Positions 36,498 through 45,555 of a DNA stretch of 64,000 bases are shown piece after piece. Numbering within the stretch: position 1 is the first letter of the stretch; each line of letters starts with the position of its first letter. Below the pieces are notes generated by a model. The model was given only the letters and a program-made list of their open reading frames with translations. It was not told the origin of the DNA and did not search any database. Origin of the DNA: Clostridia bacterium (GTDB lineage Bacteria > Bacillota > Clostridia > TANB77 > CAG-508). The stretch covers positions 1 through 64,000 of the forward strand of contig JARHYK010000032.1 of the NCBI GenBank assembly GCA_029258515.1, in the 5' to 3' direction. The translations under genes were made by a program, and so were the position numbers.

Positions 36498-37744
36498 AAA
36501 ATCTTTCCAACATATAAAGCACTTGCATGGGATTATTTGTTTTTCTATACAATAGATTTTTTATTTCTTACACAAATAAAGGGAATTAGTGCAGCAGATA
36601 TAATGTTAAAAAGTGCATTTGCTTCATTTTTTAGTTTAATAGTACAAATCCCAGTAAATATCATAATTGAATTTTTAGAAGAAAAAATAGTATAATATTA
36701 GGAAACATATTAAATTGTTTATATATGCTAATTTTTTTATTAAGTAAAAATATATAAGAATTAATATTTGCTGAGTTTATAGGAGCTATGGCATTTGGAA
36801 TTAAAGATATAGCAGAGCCAGCTTTACTAAATGAATCAATTCCACCTTCGAGGTATAAAAGTAAAATATTTGCTAAGATAAATTCGAAAGGTGCATCAAG
36901 ATATTATTTATTAAATGCTTTATCAAAAATTTTAGCAGGGTATTTATTCACAATTAATGGATATATACCAATTATAATTTCATTATGCATATTAATATTT
37001 GTAGCAATTTTATCACTATTTTTCATAGAACCTGTAAAAAATAAAAGAAAACAAAATTTTGATTATTTAGAGATAATAAGAGACACAAAAGAAGGATTTT
37101 CATATATTTTTAAATCAGAAAGACTAAAATCATTAATACTTGCATCAGCACTGATAAGTGCTTTTATATCTATTTGTTTTACATATAGTGTAAGTTTATT
37201 AGAAGATTTACATATACCAGTAGTAATAATAACTCTAATTTCTACAATTGGAAATTTAATAAGTTCTATAGGAAGTAAAAAAGAAGATAAAATTAATAAA
37301 AAATTTAATAATAAAACATTAGTAACCATTTCATTAATGTTATCAAGTTGCTGTATATTATGGGGAGTTTTAGGAGCAATAGGTTCTCAAAATATAATAT
37401 GTATATCAATAATTCTTGTAACGAGTCTTATTTATGATTTTTGCAATGGAACATATTATACAATTATAGATAGATATTTAACAAATTTTACTAACAAACA
37501 AATTGATATAAAGATTTTTTCTGCAAATAAAATAACAAATAACTGCACAAATATAATAGGAAGTTTATTTGCATCGTTTTTGTTAAATAAGGTAACAACT
37601 GCCTATGCAATGATAATAATGGGAACAATATTTACTTTAATATATATATTATTAGGTAAATATATGAAAAAAAGATTAGGAAAAAATCCAACTGAATATT
37701 CGAAAATAGAAACAAAATATGATGAAAATATTATTAAATATTAA
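36480..37744 (+). pseudogene. MFS transporter, inactivated by a frameshift and a stop codon
   Basis: The first frame (36480-36695) encodes IFPTYKALAWDYLFFYTIDFLFLTQIKGISAAD. It should continue into a GRKNSIILGN motif, which is present one frame over (RKNSIILGNILNCLY), so one base was lost near 36678. That frame is then interrupted by TAA at 36755-36757 before resuming (ELIFAEFIGAMAFGIKDIAEPALLNESIPPSRYKSKIFAKI) to the stop at 37744. The rest has ten or so membrane helices and looks well preserved. Two independent lesions make a sequencing artefact less likely; recent inactivation is inferred. Confidence 0.87.
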
Positions 37745-37819
37745 AAAAAACAAAAAAAGCTACACAAAATATTGAAAATATGATAAAATATCAAAAAATA
37801 ACTAAAGGAGATGCAATTT

Positions 37820-39052
37820 ATGACATTATATGAAGATTTTAAATGGAGAGGACTAATTAAAGATATATCAAGTCCTGAATTAGAAGAAAAACTAAATAAA
37901 GGAGGACTTACATTTTACATAGGAACAGATCCAACAGCAGATAGTTTACATGTAGGACACCTATCAAGCTTTTTAATTTCTAAAAGATTAAAAGATGCGG
38001 GACATAATCCAATATTATTAGTTGGAGGAGGAACAGGATTAATAGGAGATCCAAGACCAACTACAGAAAGAGCAATGATATCAAAAGAAGCAGTTAAACA
38101 TAATTTTGAAGGATTAAAATCACAAGTAGAAAAATTATTTGGATTTAAGGTAGTAAATAATTTTGATTGGTTAAGTAAAATAAATATTTTAGACTTTTTA
38201 AGAGATTATGGAAAATTTTTTAATGTAAATTATATGTTAGACAAAGATATAATTAGAAGAAGACTAGATGCAGGGATAACTTTTACAGAGTTTTCATATA
38301 TGATATTACAATCAATTGATTTTAAATATTTACATGAAAATTATGGAGTAGATATGCAATGTGCAGGTTCAGACCAATGGGGAAATATAACAGCAGGAAT
38401 AGATTTGATTAGAAGATCAACAGGAGATGAAGTATTTGGATTTACTATGCCTCTTGTTACAGATTCACAAGGAAAGAAATTTGGAAAAAGTGAAGGAAAT
38501 GCATTATGGTTAGATAAAGAAAAAACTTCAAGTTATGAACTATATCAATTCTTTGTAAATGTTGAAGATTGCAAAGTAATTGATTACTTAAAAATATATA
38601 CCTTCTTAGCTAAAGAAGAAATAGAAGAACTTGAAAAGAAAAACAATGAACATCCTGAACTAAGAGAAGCTCATAAAGCATTGGCTAGAGAAATTATAAC
38701 ATTTTTACATGGAAAAGAAGAATATGAAAAAGCAGTTAATTTAGCAGACCATCTATTCAATAATAAATTTAATGATTTAACAAAAAAAGATATTGAAGAT
38801 TTGTTTAAAAATGAAACAGTAAAAGAAATTGAAGTAGATAAGAATATAGTTGATGTATTAATTGAAATAGGAGCTGTAAATAGTAAAAGAGAAGCAAGAG
38901 AATTTTTAGGAAATGGAGCTATTTCAATTAATGGAGAAAAGGTAACTGATATAGACTTAACTATAACAAAAGATATGTTTATAGAAGAAAGTTATTTAAT
39001 AGTAAAAAGAGGAAAGAAAAAATACTATATTGGAAAAAATAAGAACAAATAA
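37820..39052 (+). CDS. tyrS: Tyrosyl-tRNA synthetase
   Basis: A class I synthetase of 410 residues. Visible: TFYIGTDPTADSLHVGHL (HIGH-type motif HVGH), GGGTGLIGDPRP, QCAGSDQWGNITAGIDLIRR, the KMSKS-type loop KKFGKSEGNALWL, and a C-terminal S4 RNA-binding domain (REAREFLGNGAISINGEKV). ATG 37820 is chosen because AAAGGAG ends just before the alternative ATG at 37811, which is too close to be used. No T-box leader is present. Confidence 0.96.
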   Translation: MTLYEDFKWRGLIKDISSPELEEKLNKGGLTFYIGTDPTADSLHVGHLSSFLISKRLKDAGHNPILLVGGGTGLIGDPRPTTERAMISKEAVKHNFEGLKSQVEKLFGFKVVNNFDWLSKINILDFLRDYGKFFNVNYMLDKDIIRRRLDAGITFTEFSYMILQSIDFKYLHENYGVDMQCAGSDQWGNITAGIDLIRRSTGDEVFGFTMPLVTDSQGKKFGKSEGNALWLDKEKTSSYELYQFFVNVEDCKVIDYLKIYTFLAKEEIEELEKKNNEHPELREAHKALAREIITFLHGKEEYEKAVNLADHLFNNKFNDLTKKDIEDLFKNETVKEIEVDKNIVDVLIEIGAVNSKREAREFLGNGAISINGEKVTDIDLTITKDMFIEESYLIVKRGKKKYYIGKNKNK

Positions 39053-39068
39053 AAAATGTAGGAAAAAT

Positions 39069-39105
39069 AAAGTTGAAATAAAAAATATTTCAACTTTATT
39101 TTTTT
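39069..39105 (+). terminator. Intrinsic terminator after tyrS
   Basis: AAAGTTGAAATA pairs perfectly with TATTTCAACTTT across a five-base loop, followed by an eight-base T-rich run. Confidence 0.9.
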
Positions 39106-39167
39106 AGAATAGAAAAAATCTTGTAACCTAAAATATATGAAATCAACCTGAAAATAATACACAATTG

Positions 39168-39196
39168 TTGACAAAAACAAACAAATATAGTAAAAT
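39168..39196 (+). promoter_or_regulatory. Sigma-A promoter of the SUF operon
   Basis: TTGACA (39168-39173), exactly 17 bases, TAAAAT (39191-39196). Its last base is the first base of the dyad below. Confidence 0.82.
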
Positions 39197-39213
39197 GTTA
39201 GAGCCAGCTAACA
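39196..39213. promoter_or_regulatory. Perfect inverted repeat, probable operator of the SUF regulator
   Basis: TGTTAG-N6-CTAACA is a perfect 6+6 dyad lying from the -10 box over the expected transcription start. DtxR-family operators are AT-flanked dyads built on TTAG/CTAA, so autoregulation by the first gene of the operon is a natural reading. Binding is inferred, not shown. Confidence 0.65.
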
Positions 39214-39228
39214 AAAGGAGTGAAGATA

Positions 39229-39711
39229 TTGAAATTAACAAATTCGCAAGAAGAATATTTAAAAACAATATATATACTAGAAAGTAATACAAATAAAGTA
39301 AGAGTAACAGATATTGCAAATAAAATGAATATTACGAAACCAAGTGTAAATAAAGCGGTAAAAACATTAAGTGAAATAGAATTACTTAATTATGAAACAT
39401 ATGGGGAAATTACTCTAACAATTAAGGGAAAAGAACTAGCTAAAGAAATAATTAAAAGAGAAGATATAATTGAAATGTTTTTAGTAGAAGTTTTGGAAAT
39501 AGAAAAAAGGCAAGCAAAAAAAGAAGCAATTGCAATGAAGCATGCAATTTCAAGTGATACTTCTGAAAAATTAGAAAAATACATAAGAGAAATATTTAAT
39601 CTAAATAATTTAGAATGTAATTATGATGAAAAAAGTGAAAAATGTAGAAAGTGTATAAAAATCACAGCAAAAAATAGAATGAAAAACAAAAAGGAGGAAG
39701 AAATATGCTAG
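39229..39711 (+). CDS. DtxR-family winged-helix regulator with C-terminal cysteine cluster, SUF-linked
   Basis: Residues 1-65 form a DtxR-type winged helix (SQEEYLKTIYIL, VTDIANKMNITKPSVNKAVKTL). A dimerisation helix region follows (REDIIEMFLVEVL; KKEAIAMKHAISSDTSEKL). Compared with the DtxR/MntR pattern (RH...E.F; EAC..EH.IS), the His after Arg is Glu, the Cys is Ile and the Glu before His is Lys, so primary metal ligands look lost. The C-terminus has CX8CX2C plus a terminal Cys. The TTG at 39229 fits AAAGGAG spacing better than the GTG at 39220. The gene overlaps sufC by 7 bases. An Fe-S-sensing role is inferred. Confidence 0.8.
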   Translation: MKLTNSQEEYLKTIYILESNTNKVRVTDIANKMNITKPSVNKAVKTLSEIELLNYETYGEITLTIKGKELAKEIIKREDIIEMFLVEVLEIEKRQAKKEAIAMKHAISSDTSEKLEKYIREIFNLNNLECNYDEKSEKCRKCIKITAKNRMKNKKEEEIC

Positions 39712-40430
39712 AATTACAACATATTTGTTTTGAAAGAGAAAATAGAAAGATATTAGATGATGTAAGTTTAAAATTAGATGAAAATAAATTTGTAGCAATA
39801 ACAGGACCGAATGGATCAGGAAAATCAACTCTTGTAAAAATAATTATGGGAATAGAAAAACCAGATTCAGGAGAAATAATTTTTAATGGTAAAAATATTA
39901 CTGATTTATCAATAGATAAAAGAGCAAAACTAGGAATTGGATTTGCTTTTCAACAACCAGTAAAATTTAAAGGAATAACAGTATATGATTTATTAAAAAT
40001 AGCAGCACAAACAGATATTAAGAAAAAAGAAGCATGTGAAATATTATCAAGAGTTGGACTTTGTGCTAAAGAATATGTAGATCGTGAAGTAAATGGCTCT
40101 TTATCAGGAGGAGAACTAAAAAGAATAGAAATAGCAAGTGTTGTATTAAGAGAAGCTAAACTTACTATATTTGACGAGCCAGAAGCAGGAATTGATTTAT
40201 GGAGTTTCAATAATTTAATAGAAGTATTTGAAAATATGAGAAAAATGATTAAAGGAATAACAATAATTATTTCACATCAAGAAAAAATATTACATATAGC
40301 AGATGAAGTTATATTAATGAGAAATGGTAAGATAGAACAAATTGGAAAAAGTGAAGAAGTTCTAAGAAAGACAGTTCAAGTAAAGAAAAAATGTTGTAAA
40401 TTAAATCCGAAAGGAGGAGAAAATAAATGA
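39705..40430 (+). CDS. sufC: Fe-S cluster assembly ATPase SufC
   Basis: A 241-residue ABC ATPase without membrane domain. Walker A is GPNGSGKST (residues ~35-43), Q-loop FAFQQPVKFKGITVYDLL, signature LSGGELKR, Walker B LTIFDEPEAGIDLW and the switch His in IIISHQEKIL. The DEPEAGIDLW phrase is characteristic of SufC. It powers the SufBC scaffold that builds Fe-S clusters in the cytoplasm. Start and stop codons overlap both neighbours, so the three genes are translationally coupled. Confidence 0.95.
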   Translation: MLELQHICFERENRKILDDVSLKLDENKFVAITGPNGSGKSTLVKIIMGIEKPDSGEIIFNGKNITDLSIDKRAKLGIGFAFQQPVKFKGITVYDLLKIAAQTDIKKKEACEILSRVGLCAKEYVDREVNGSLSGGELKRIEIASVVLREAKLTIFDEPEAGIDLWSFNNLIEVFENMRKMIKGITIIISHQEKILHIADEVILMRNGKIEQIGKSEEVLRKTVQVKKKCCKLNPKGGENK

Positions 40431-41374
40431 AAAATTCTATATTAAAAGATAAACTACTAAATGATGTAGATGAACAACTTTTAAATAAAATATCAGATAT
40501 AGATAATATTAAAAATGGAGCGTTTAATATTAGAAAAAATGGACAAGGTATAGAAAGAAACTGTACAGCAAATGTAAATATTGTACCTAAAACAGATAAA
40601 CCGGGTATTGATATATATGTAAAGGAAAATACTGTTTTTGATATAGTACATATTCCAGTAATAGTAACAGAAAGTGGAATAGCAGATACAGTATATAATG
40701 ATTTTTATATTGGAAAAAATGCTAATGTTGTTATTATGGCAGGGTGTGGAATCCATAATGATCATAACCATAATTCAGAACATAATGGAATTCATAGATT
40801 TTTCTTAGAGGAAAATTCAAAAGTGAAATATATTGAAAAACATTATGGAACAGGAAAAGGTAAAGGTAAAAGAATACTAAATCCTGTAACAGAAGTATAT
40901 TTAAAAAAAGGTAGTATTTTAGAAATGGAAACAGCACAAATAAAGGGAGTAGATTCAACAATAAGAGAAACAAAAGGAGAATTATTGGAAGATACGAATT
41001 TTGTTGTTTCAGAAAAAATTATGACACATGGAAAACAATTTGCTAAAACAACATTTGAGCTTTCTTTAAATGGAAAAAATGCTAGTGCACATGTTACTTC
41101 TAGATCTGTTGCAACCGAAAATTCAGAACAGCTATATGAATCAAAAATTTATGGAAATGCAAAATGTTTTGCACATACAGAATGTGATGCAATTATAAAA
41201 GATAATGCAAAAGTAATAGCAATTCCAGAAATAGCTGCAAATAATGTTGAGGCTAATTTAATTCATGAAGCAGCAATTGGAAAAATAGCAGGTGAACAAT
41301 TAATTAAACTTATGACTTTGGGACTTTCAGAAAAAGAGGCTGAAGAAGAAATAATAAATGGATTTTTAAGATAA
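40427..41374 (+). CDS. sufB: SufB/SufD-family scaffold protein
   Basis: This 315-residue protein has the parallel beta-helix core of SufB/SufD and ends with VEANLIHEAAIGKIAGEQLIKLMTLGLSEKEAEEEIINGFL, the typical SufC-binding C-terminus. It is clearly shorter than E. coli SufB (~495 residues). With only SufC beside it, and no SufS, SufU or second scaffold, it matches the minimal SUF-like (SmsCB) systems described in anaerobes. Gene symbol is by family; SufD cannot be excluded. Confidence 0.88.
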   Translation: MKNSILKDKLLNDVDEQLLNKISDIDNIKNGAFNIRKNGQGIERNCTANVNIVPKTDKPGIDIYVKENTVFDIVHIPVIVTESGIADTVYNDFYIGKNANVVIMAGCGIHNDHNHNSEHNGIHRFFLEENSKVKYIEKHYGTGKGKGKRILNPVTEVYLKKGSILEMETAQIKGVDSTIRETKGELLEDTNFVVSEKIMTHGKQFAKTTFELSLNGKNASAHVTSRSVATENSEQLYESKIYGNAKCFAHTECDAIIKDNAKVIAIPEIAANNVEANLIHEAAIGKIAGEQLIKLMTLGLSEKEAEEEIINGFLR

Positions 41375-41499
41375 AACGAAATCAGAACAAATAAAGAAAA
41401 TATATTTCTAAAAAACTACACAAATGTTAAAATATGTGATACAATAATAAACAAGGAGTTCAGAAGTTTTAAAAAATAAGTAAAAAGGGAGGATTTAAA

Positions 41500-42225
41500 A
41501 TGTCAGGACATTCAAAATGGGCAAATATACAAGCCAAAAAAGGAAAAACAGATGCAGCTAGAGGAAAAGCATTTACAAAATTAGGAAGAGAATTATTAAT
41601 AGCAGTAAAACAAGGAGGACCAGATCCGGCAGGAAATTCAAAATTAAAAGATGTTATTGCTAAATGTAAAGCAGCAAATATGCCAAATGCTACAATAAAT
41701 AATGCAATAAAAAAAGCAGCAGGAGCAGGAAATAATGATAATTACGAAGAAATAATATATGAAGGATATGGACCAAATGGAGTAGCAGTAATTGTAGAAG
41801 CTGCAACAGACAACAAAAATAGAACAGCTGCAGATGTAAGACATTGTTTTGATAAAGCAGGAGGAAATTTAGGAACAACAGGTTGTGTATCATATATGTT
41901 TAACAAAAAAGGTGTAATAATTATCGAAAAAGAATCAACTAATAAAAGTGAAGATGAAATAATGATGATAGCACTAGAAGCAGGAGCAGAAGACTTTAAT
42001 TCAGATGAAGGAATATATGAAATAACAACAGATCCAACAGAATTTTCAACAGTTAGAGAAAAATTAGAAGAAGAAGGATTAGAATTTGTAGAAGCATCAG
42101 TTCAAATGGTACCAACAACTGTAGTAGACTTAGATGAAAAAGGTATCGAAAAAATGGAAAGATTAATAGAAAGATTAGAAGAATTAGATGATGTATCAAA
42201 TATTTATCATAACTGGAATGAATAA
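41500..42225 (+). CDS. yebC: YebC/PmpR-family protein
   Basis: The 241-residue protein begins MSGHSKWANIQAKKGKTDAARGKAFTKLGREL and contains NNAIKKAAGAG, YEGYGPNGVAVIVEAATDNKNRTAADVRHCFDKAGGNLG, and a late SVQMVPTT. YebC proteins were named as transcription regulators, and recent work ties members to ribosomes stalled on proline runs. Single-gene unit with GGGAGG ribosome site and a following terminator. Confidence 0.95.
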   Translation: MSGHSKWANIQAKKGKTDAARGKAFTKLGRELLIAVKQGGPDPAGNSKLKDVIAKCKAANMPNATINNAIKKAAGAGNNDNYEEIIYEGYGPNGVAVIVEAATDNKNRTAADVRHCFDKAGGNLGTTGCVSYMFNKKGVIIIEKESTNKSEDEIMMIALEAGAEDFNSDEGIYEITTDPTEFSTVREKLEEEGLEFVEASVQMVPTTVVDLDEKGIEKMERLIERLEELDDVSNIYHNWNE

Positions 42226-42257
42226 TTTAATATAAATAGTTCTAAAACAAAAAAGAG

Positions 42258-42299
42258 GAACATATAATATAGAGAAGACTATATTATATGTTCTTTTTT
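42258..42299 (+). terminator. Intrinsic terminator between yebC and the spoIIIA operon
   Basis: GAACATATAATATAG pairs perfectly with CTATATTATATGTTC across six bases, followed by six Ts. Confidence 0.9.
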
Positions 42300-42338
42300 A
42301 TATTAAAAAAGGACAAGTATACGAAAGAGGATGAAATG

Positions 42339-43229
42339 ATGGAAGAAATATTAAAATATCTCCCTAAAAACATATCAGAACTAATACAAAAAGAAATAAA
42401 TAAAAATCCAGAAAAAGAAATAATAAATCAGGCGATAGAATTAAGAATTAGAATAAATAGACCAATAATAATAAGATTAATAAAAAGCGATATTGTGTTG
42501 AATTATAGGATAAAACAAAATGATATTATAAATATATTAGAAAAAATATGTGAAAATTCAATATATGCATATAAAGCTCAATTAATAGAAGGGTATATAA
42601 CAATATATGGAGGACATAGGGTAGGAATAACAGGAAGAGCAGTAATAGAAAATGGAAAAATTATAAATTTGAAATACATATCAGGATTAAATTTTAGAAT
42701 TGCAAGAGAAGTCTTTGGGTGTAGTAATAAAGTATTACAAGAAATATTAGATATAAAGAACAATACAATATTTAATACTTTAATATTATCACCACCAGGG
42801 AGAGGCAAAACAACAATTTTAAGAGATTGTATAAGACAAATAAGTAATGGTATACCTAGTATAAATTTTAAAGGAAAAAATTGTTCTATAGTAGATGAAA
42901 GAGGGGAACTTGCAGCAATGTATAAAGGAATACCTCAAAACGATATAGGACTAAGAACAGATGTATTAGAAAATATATCAAAATCTGAAGGTATAAAAAT
43001 GTTAATACGATCAATGGGACCAGAAATAATAGGCTGTGATGAGATAGGATCAAAAGAAGATATTGAAGCAATAAAATATGCGTTATCAGCAGGAGTAAAA
43101 GGAATATTTACAATGCATGCTAAAAAAATTGAAGATACCAAAAAAAACAAAGAAATAAGTGAATTGATAGAAAATAATATAATAGAGAAAATAATAATTT
43201 TAGAAAATACAAGTAAGGAGGAAAAATGA
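42339..43229 (+). CDS. spoIIIAA: Stage III sporulation protein AA (ATPase)
   Basis: SpoIIIAA is the cytoplasmic ATPase of the mother-cell/forespore channel and resembles secretion ATPases. Walker A is SPPGRGKTTILRD, Walker B-like DERGELAAM follows, then GIPQNDIGLRTDVLENISKSEGIKMLIRSMGPEII and GCDEIGSKEDIEAIKYALSAGV. The ATG at 42339 is chosen because AGAGG is eight bases before it; the frame extends up to 42288, but that ATG lies inside the preceding terminator. It overlaps spoIIIAB by 4 bases. Confidence 0.95.
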   Translation: MEEILKYLPKNISELIQKEINKNPEKEIINQAIELRIRINRPIIIRLIKSDIVLNYRIKQNDIINILEKICENSIYAYKAQLIEGYITIYGGHRVGITGRAVIENGKIINLKYISGLNFRIAREVFGCSNKVLQEILDIKNNTIFNTLILSPPGRGKTTILRDCIRQISNGIPSINFKGKNCSIVDERGELAAMYKGIPQNDIGLRTDVLENISKSEGIKMLIRSMGPEIIGCDEIGSKEDIEAIKYALSAGVKGIFTMHAKKIEDTKKNKEISELIENNIIEKIIILENTSKEEK

Positions 43230-43744
43230 AAATAATTAAATATTTAATGTTATTAATTTTATTTTTAGCATCTACCATATTAGGAAAAATACTATCTAAA
43301 AAATATATAGAACGAGTTGAAGAATTGGAAGATATAAAAAATGCATTAAGTATTTTTAAAAATAAAATTAAATTTACATATTCTCCAATAAATGAAATAT
43401 TTGAAGAGATAGGTAATAATTGTAATAAAAAAAATATAGCAAACATATTTACAAAGAGTAAAGAAAATATGAAAGCTATTTCAGCGAGTAAATCTTGGTT
43501 AGAAGCGGTAGATAATATGTCATCAAAATTAAATTTAAATAAAGAAGATATTGTAAAAATAAAAACATTATCAAAACTACTTGGAATATCAGATATAGAA
43601 GGACAAATAAATCAAATAGAATTAACAGAAGAATTGATAAATACTCAAATAATAAAAGCACAAAAAGAAAGAGAAAAAAATGAAACGATGTATAAAAAAT
43701 TAGGAGCGACAATGGGACTTATTTTAGTGATTTTATTAATTTGA
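43226..43744 (+). CDS. spoIIIAB: Stage III sporulation protein AB
   Basis: A 172-residue protein with an N-terminal membrane helix and a C-terminal one (GATMGLILVILLI), separated by a helical region (RVEELEDIKNALSIFKNKIKFTYSPINEIFEEI) resembling GspF-type secretion proteins, as in Bacillus SpoIIIAB. GGAGG precedes the ATG. Second gene of the eight-gene operon. Confidence 0.92.
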   Translation: MKIIKYLMLLILFLASTILGKILSKKYIERVEELEDIKNALSIFKNKIKFTYSPINEIFEEIGNNCNKKNIANIFTKSKENMKAISASKSWLEAVDNMSSKLNLNKEDIVKIKTLSKLLGISDIEGQINQIELTEELINTQIIKAQKEREKNETMYKKLGATMGLILVILLI

Positions 43745-43763
43745 GTAAATGAAAGGGGAAAAT

Positions 43764-43958
43764 ATGGATATTAATTTGTTATTCAAAATAGCTGCTATTG
43801 GAATTCTAGTAGCAGTATTACATCAAGTGTTAGTAAGAGCAGGAAGAGAAGATCAAGCGATGATGACAACATTAGCAGGTCTAGTAATTGTACTTACTAT
43901 GGTAATAAAGGAAATAAGCACATTATTTGATACTGTAAGAACTTTATTTGACTTGTAA
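43764..43958 (+). CDS. spoIIIAC: Stage III sporulation protein AC
   Basis: A 64-residue, two-helix membrane protein: MDINLLFKIAAIGILVAVLH, then GREDQAMMTTLAGLVIVLTMVI, matching SpoIIIAC. The ATG at 43764 follows AAAGGGG; an in-frame ATG at 43749 lies before that ribosome site and is not used. Confidence 0.92.
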   Translation: MDINLLFKIAAIGILVAVLHQVLVRAGREDQAMMTTLAGLVIVLTMVIKEISTLFDTVRTLFDL

Positions 43959-43975
43959 GAAAGGTGATACAAAAA

Positions 43976-44363
43976 ATGGAAATAATTAAAATTGTATCTA
44001 TTGGGATTATAGGAGTAATATTGATAATTTTATTAAAACAATATAGACCAGAATTTAGTATATACATAAGTTTGTTAATAGGAGTATTTATTTTAGTTCT
44101 AGTAATGGACAAGCTGACAGGAATTATAGAATTAATAAAATCAATTTCAAATAAAGCAAATATAAATAATCAATTTATTTTAATACTTTTAAAGATGACA
44201 GGAATAGCGTTTTTATCTGAATTTGCAGTAAGTATATGTAAAGATTCACGGAGAAGGAGCAATAGCTAATAAAATTGAACTAGGAACAAAAATAATAATA
44301 ATTTCGATGTCGATACCAATAATATCAAGTTTGTTAGAGATAATTTTAAAAATATTACCGTAA
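43976..44363 (+). pseudogene. spoIIIAD: Stage III sporulation protein AD, frameshifted by one base
   Basis: The first ~91 codons (EIIKIVSIGIIGVIL ... EFAVSICKDS) match SpoIIIAD. The frame then ends early at 44269. Removing the C at 44249 restores GEGAIANKIELGTKIIIIS ... ILKILP to a stop at 44363, giving the normal ~129 residues. The site (TTCACGGAG) is not a homopolymer or a slippery sequence. Either the strain's channel is impaired or the assembly has a one-base error. ATG 43976 is preferred to a GTG at 43964 that sits on the ribosome site. Confidence 0.88.
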
Positions 44364-44387
44364 ATAGAATAAGGAGGATAAACTGAT

Positions 44388-45548
44388 GTGAAAAATTATA
44401 AAAAATTGTCAATAGTGATAATTTTACTTATAATAATATTTTTTAACAAAAGTACCTATGCACATGAAGATACAAAACAAATAATTGAAGAGCAGCAAAA
44501 TAGTTTTGGAATTAATAGTTTTATAGAAAATTCTAAAAAATATACAGGAGAATTTTTTGAAGATATAAATATAGATTCGATATTTAAAGAAGCGATAGAA
44601 GGAAAAATCAATAATACTAAGATAGTAGAAAAAGGTGTGAATGTATTTAAAAAAGAGTTTACTTCTGGACTTAAGAGTTTAGCAAGTGTCTTAGTAATAA
44701 TAGTAATACATAGTATTTTAAAATCAATTAGTGAAAATTTAGAAAATGATAGTGTAGGAAAAATTATATATTATGCTCAATATATAGCAATAGTTACAGT
44801 AATAATGACAAATTTTTCAAGTATGATAAAACTGGTTCAAGAAGCGGCAACAAACTTAGTTGGATTTATGAATTCTTTGATACCACTTTTAATATCATTG
44901 ATGATATATACAGGAAGTATAACAACAAGTAGTATACTAGAACCAATAATATTGTTTATGATAAATTTTATAGGAAATATCATAAATGGAATATTAATAC
45001 CAGCGACATTGATAATTGCTGCATTAAGTATAGTATCAAAAATAGGAGATAAAGTACAAATAGACAAACTAGCAAAGTTTTTTAATAGTACTATGATATG
45101 GATTTTAGGAATAATTCTAACAACATTTGTAGGAGTAATATCACTTGAAGGAACACTTTCAAGTTCAGTAGATGGAATAACTGCTAAAACAACAAAAGCG
45201 ATAGTAAGTAATAGTATTCCAATAGTAGGAAAAATTTTAGGAGATGCAGTAGATACAGTATTAGGCTGTGGAATAATTTTAAAAAATGCTTTAGGGTTTA
45301 TTGGAGTTTTAATAATAGTAGGGATATCAATAATGCCAATTATAAAACTCTCGGTCTTAACAATAAGTTACAAACTTTTAGCAGGAATGTGTGAACCTAT
45401 TGCAGATGCAAAAATAGTAAAGTTATTGGAACAAATAGGAGATATATTTAAAATTCTTTTGGCAATATTATGTTCAATAGCTGTAATGATAATAATAGGA
45501 ACAACGTTAGTAATAAAAATGTCAAATAGTGGAATGATGTATAGGTAG
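44388..45548 (+). CDS. spoIIIAE: Stage III sporulation protein AE
   Basis: A 386-residue polytopic protein with a signal-type N-terminus (residues ~5-25, ending STYAHE) and six to eight further helices. The family segments GFMNSLIPLLISLM and GCGIILKNALGFIGVLIIVGISI are visible. It begins with GTG at 44388: the overlapping ATG at 44386 reads directly into TGA. AAGGAGG precedes it. Part of the SpoIIIA-SpoIIQ feeding channel. Confidence 0.93.
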   Translation: MKNYKKLSIVIILLIIIFFNKSTYAHEDTKQIIEEQQNSFGINSFIENSKKYTGEFFEDINIDSIFKEAIEGKINNTKIVEKGVNVFKKEFTSGLKSLASVLVIIVIHSILKSISENLENDSVGKIIYYAQYIAIVTVIMTNFSSMIKLVQEAATNLVGFMNSLIPLLISLMIYTGSITTSSILEPIILFMINFIGNIINGILIPATLIIAALSIVSKIGDKVQIDKLAKFFNSTMIWILGIILTTFVGVISLEGTLSSSVDGITAKTTKAIVSNSIPIVGKILGDAVDTVLGCGIILKNALGFIGVLIIVGISIMPIIKLSVLTISYKLLAGMCEPIADAKIVKLLEQIGDIFKILLAILCSIAVMIIIGTTLVIKMSNSGMMYR

Positions 45549-45555
45549 GTAAATT

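Noticed and set aside
37745-37819. T-box riboswitch before tyrS
   Set aside because: Only 75 bases separate the genes and no T-box sequence or terminator/antiterminator pair is visible.
42288-42338. Earlier ATG for spoIIIAA
   Set aside because: The ATG lies inside the terminator stem after yebC and has no ribosome site; 42339 is better supported.
44240-44270. Programmed ribosomal frameshift in spoIIIAD
   Set aside because: No slippery heptamer, Shine-Dalgarno-like stimulator or pseudoknot is evident; a simple one-base insertion explains the frame change.
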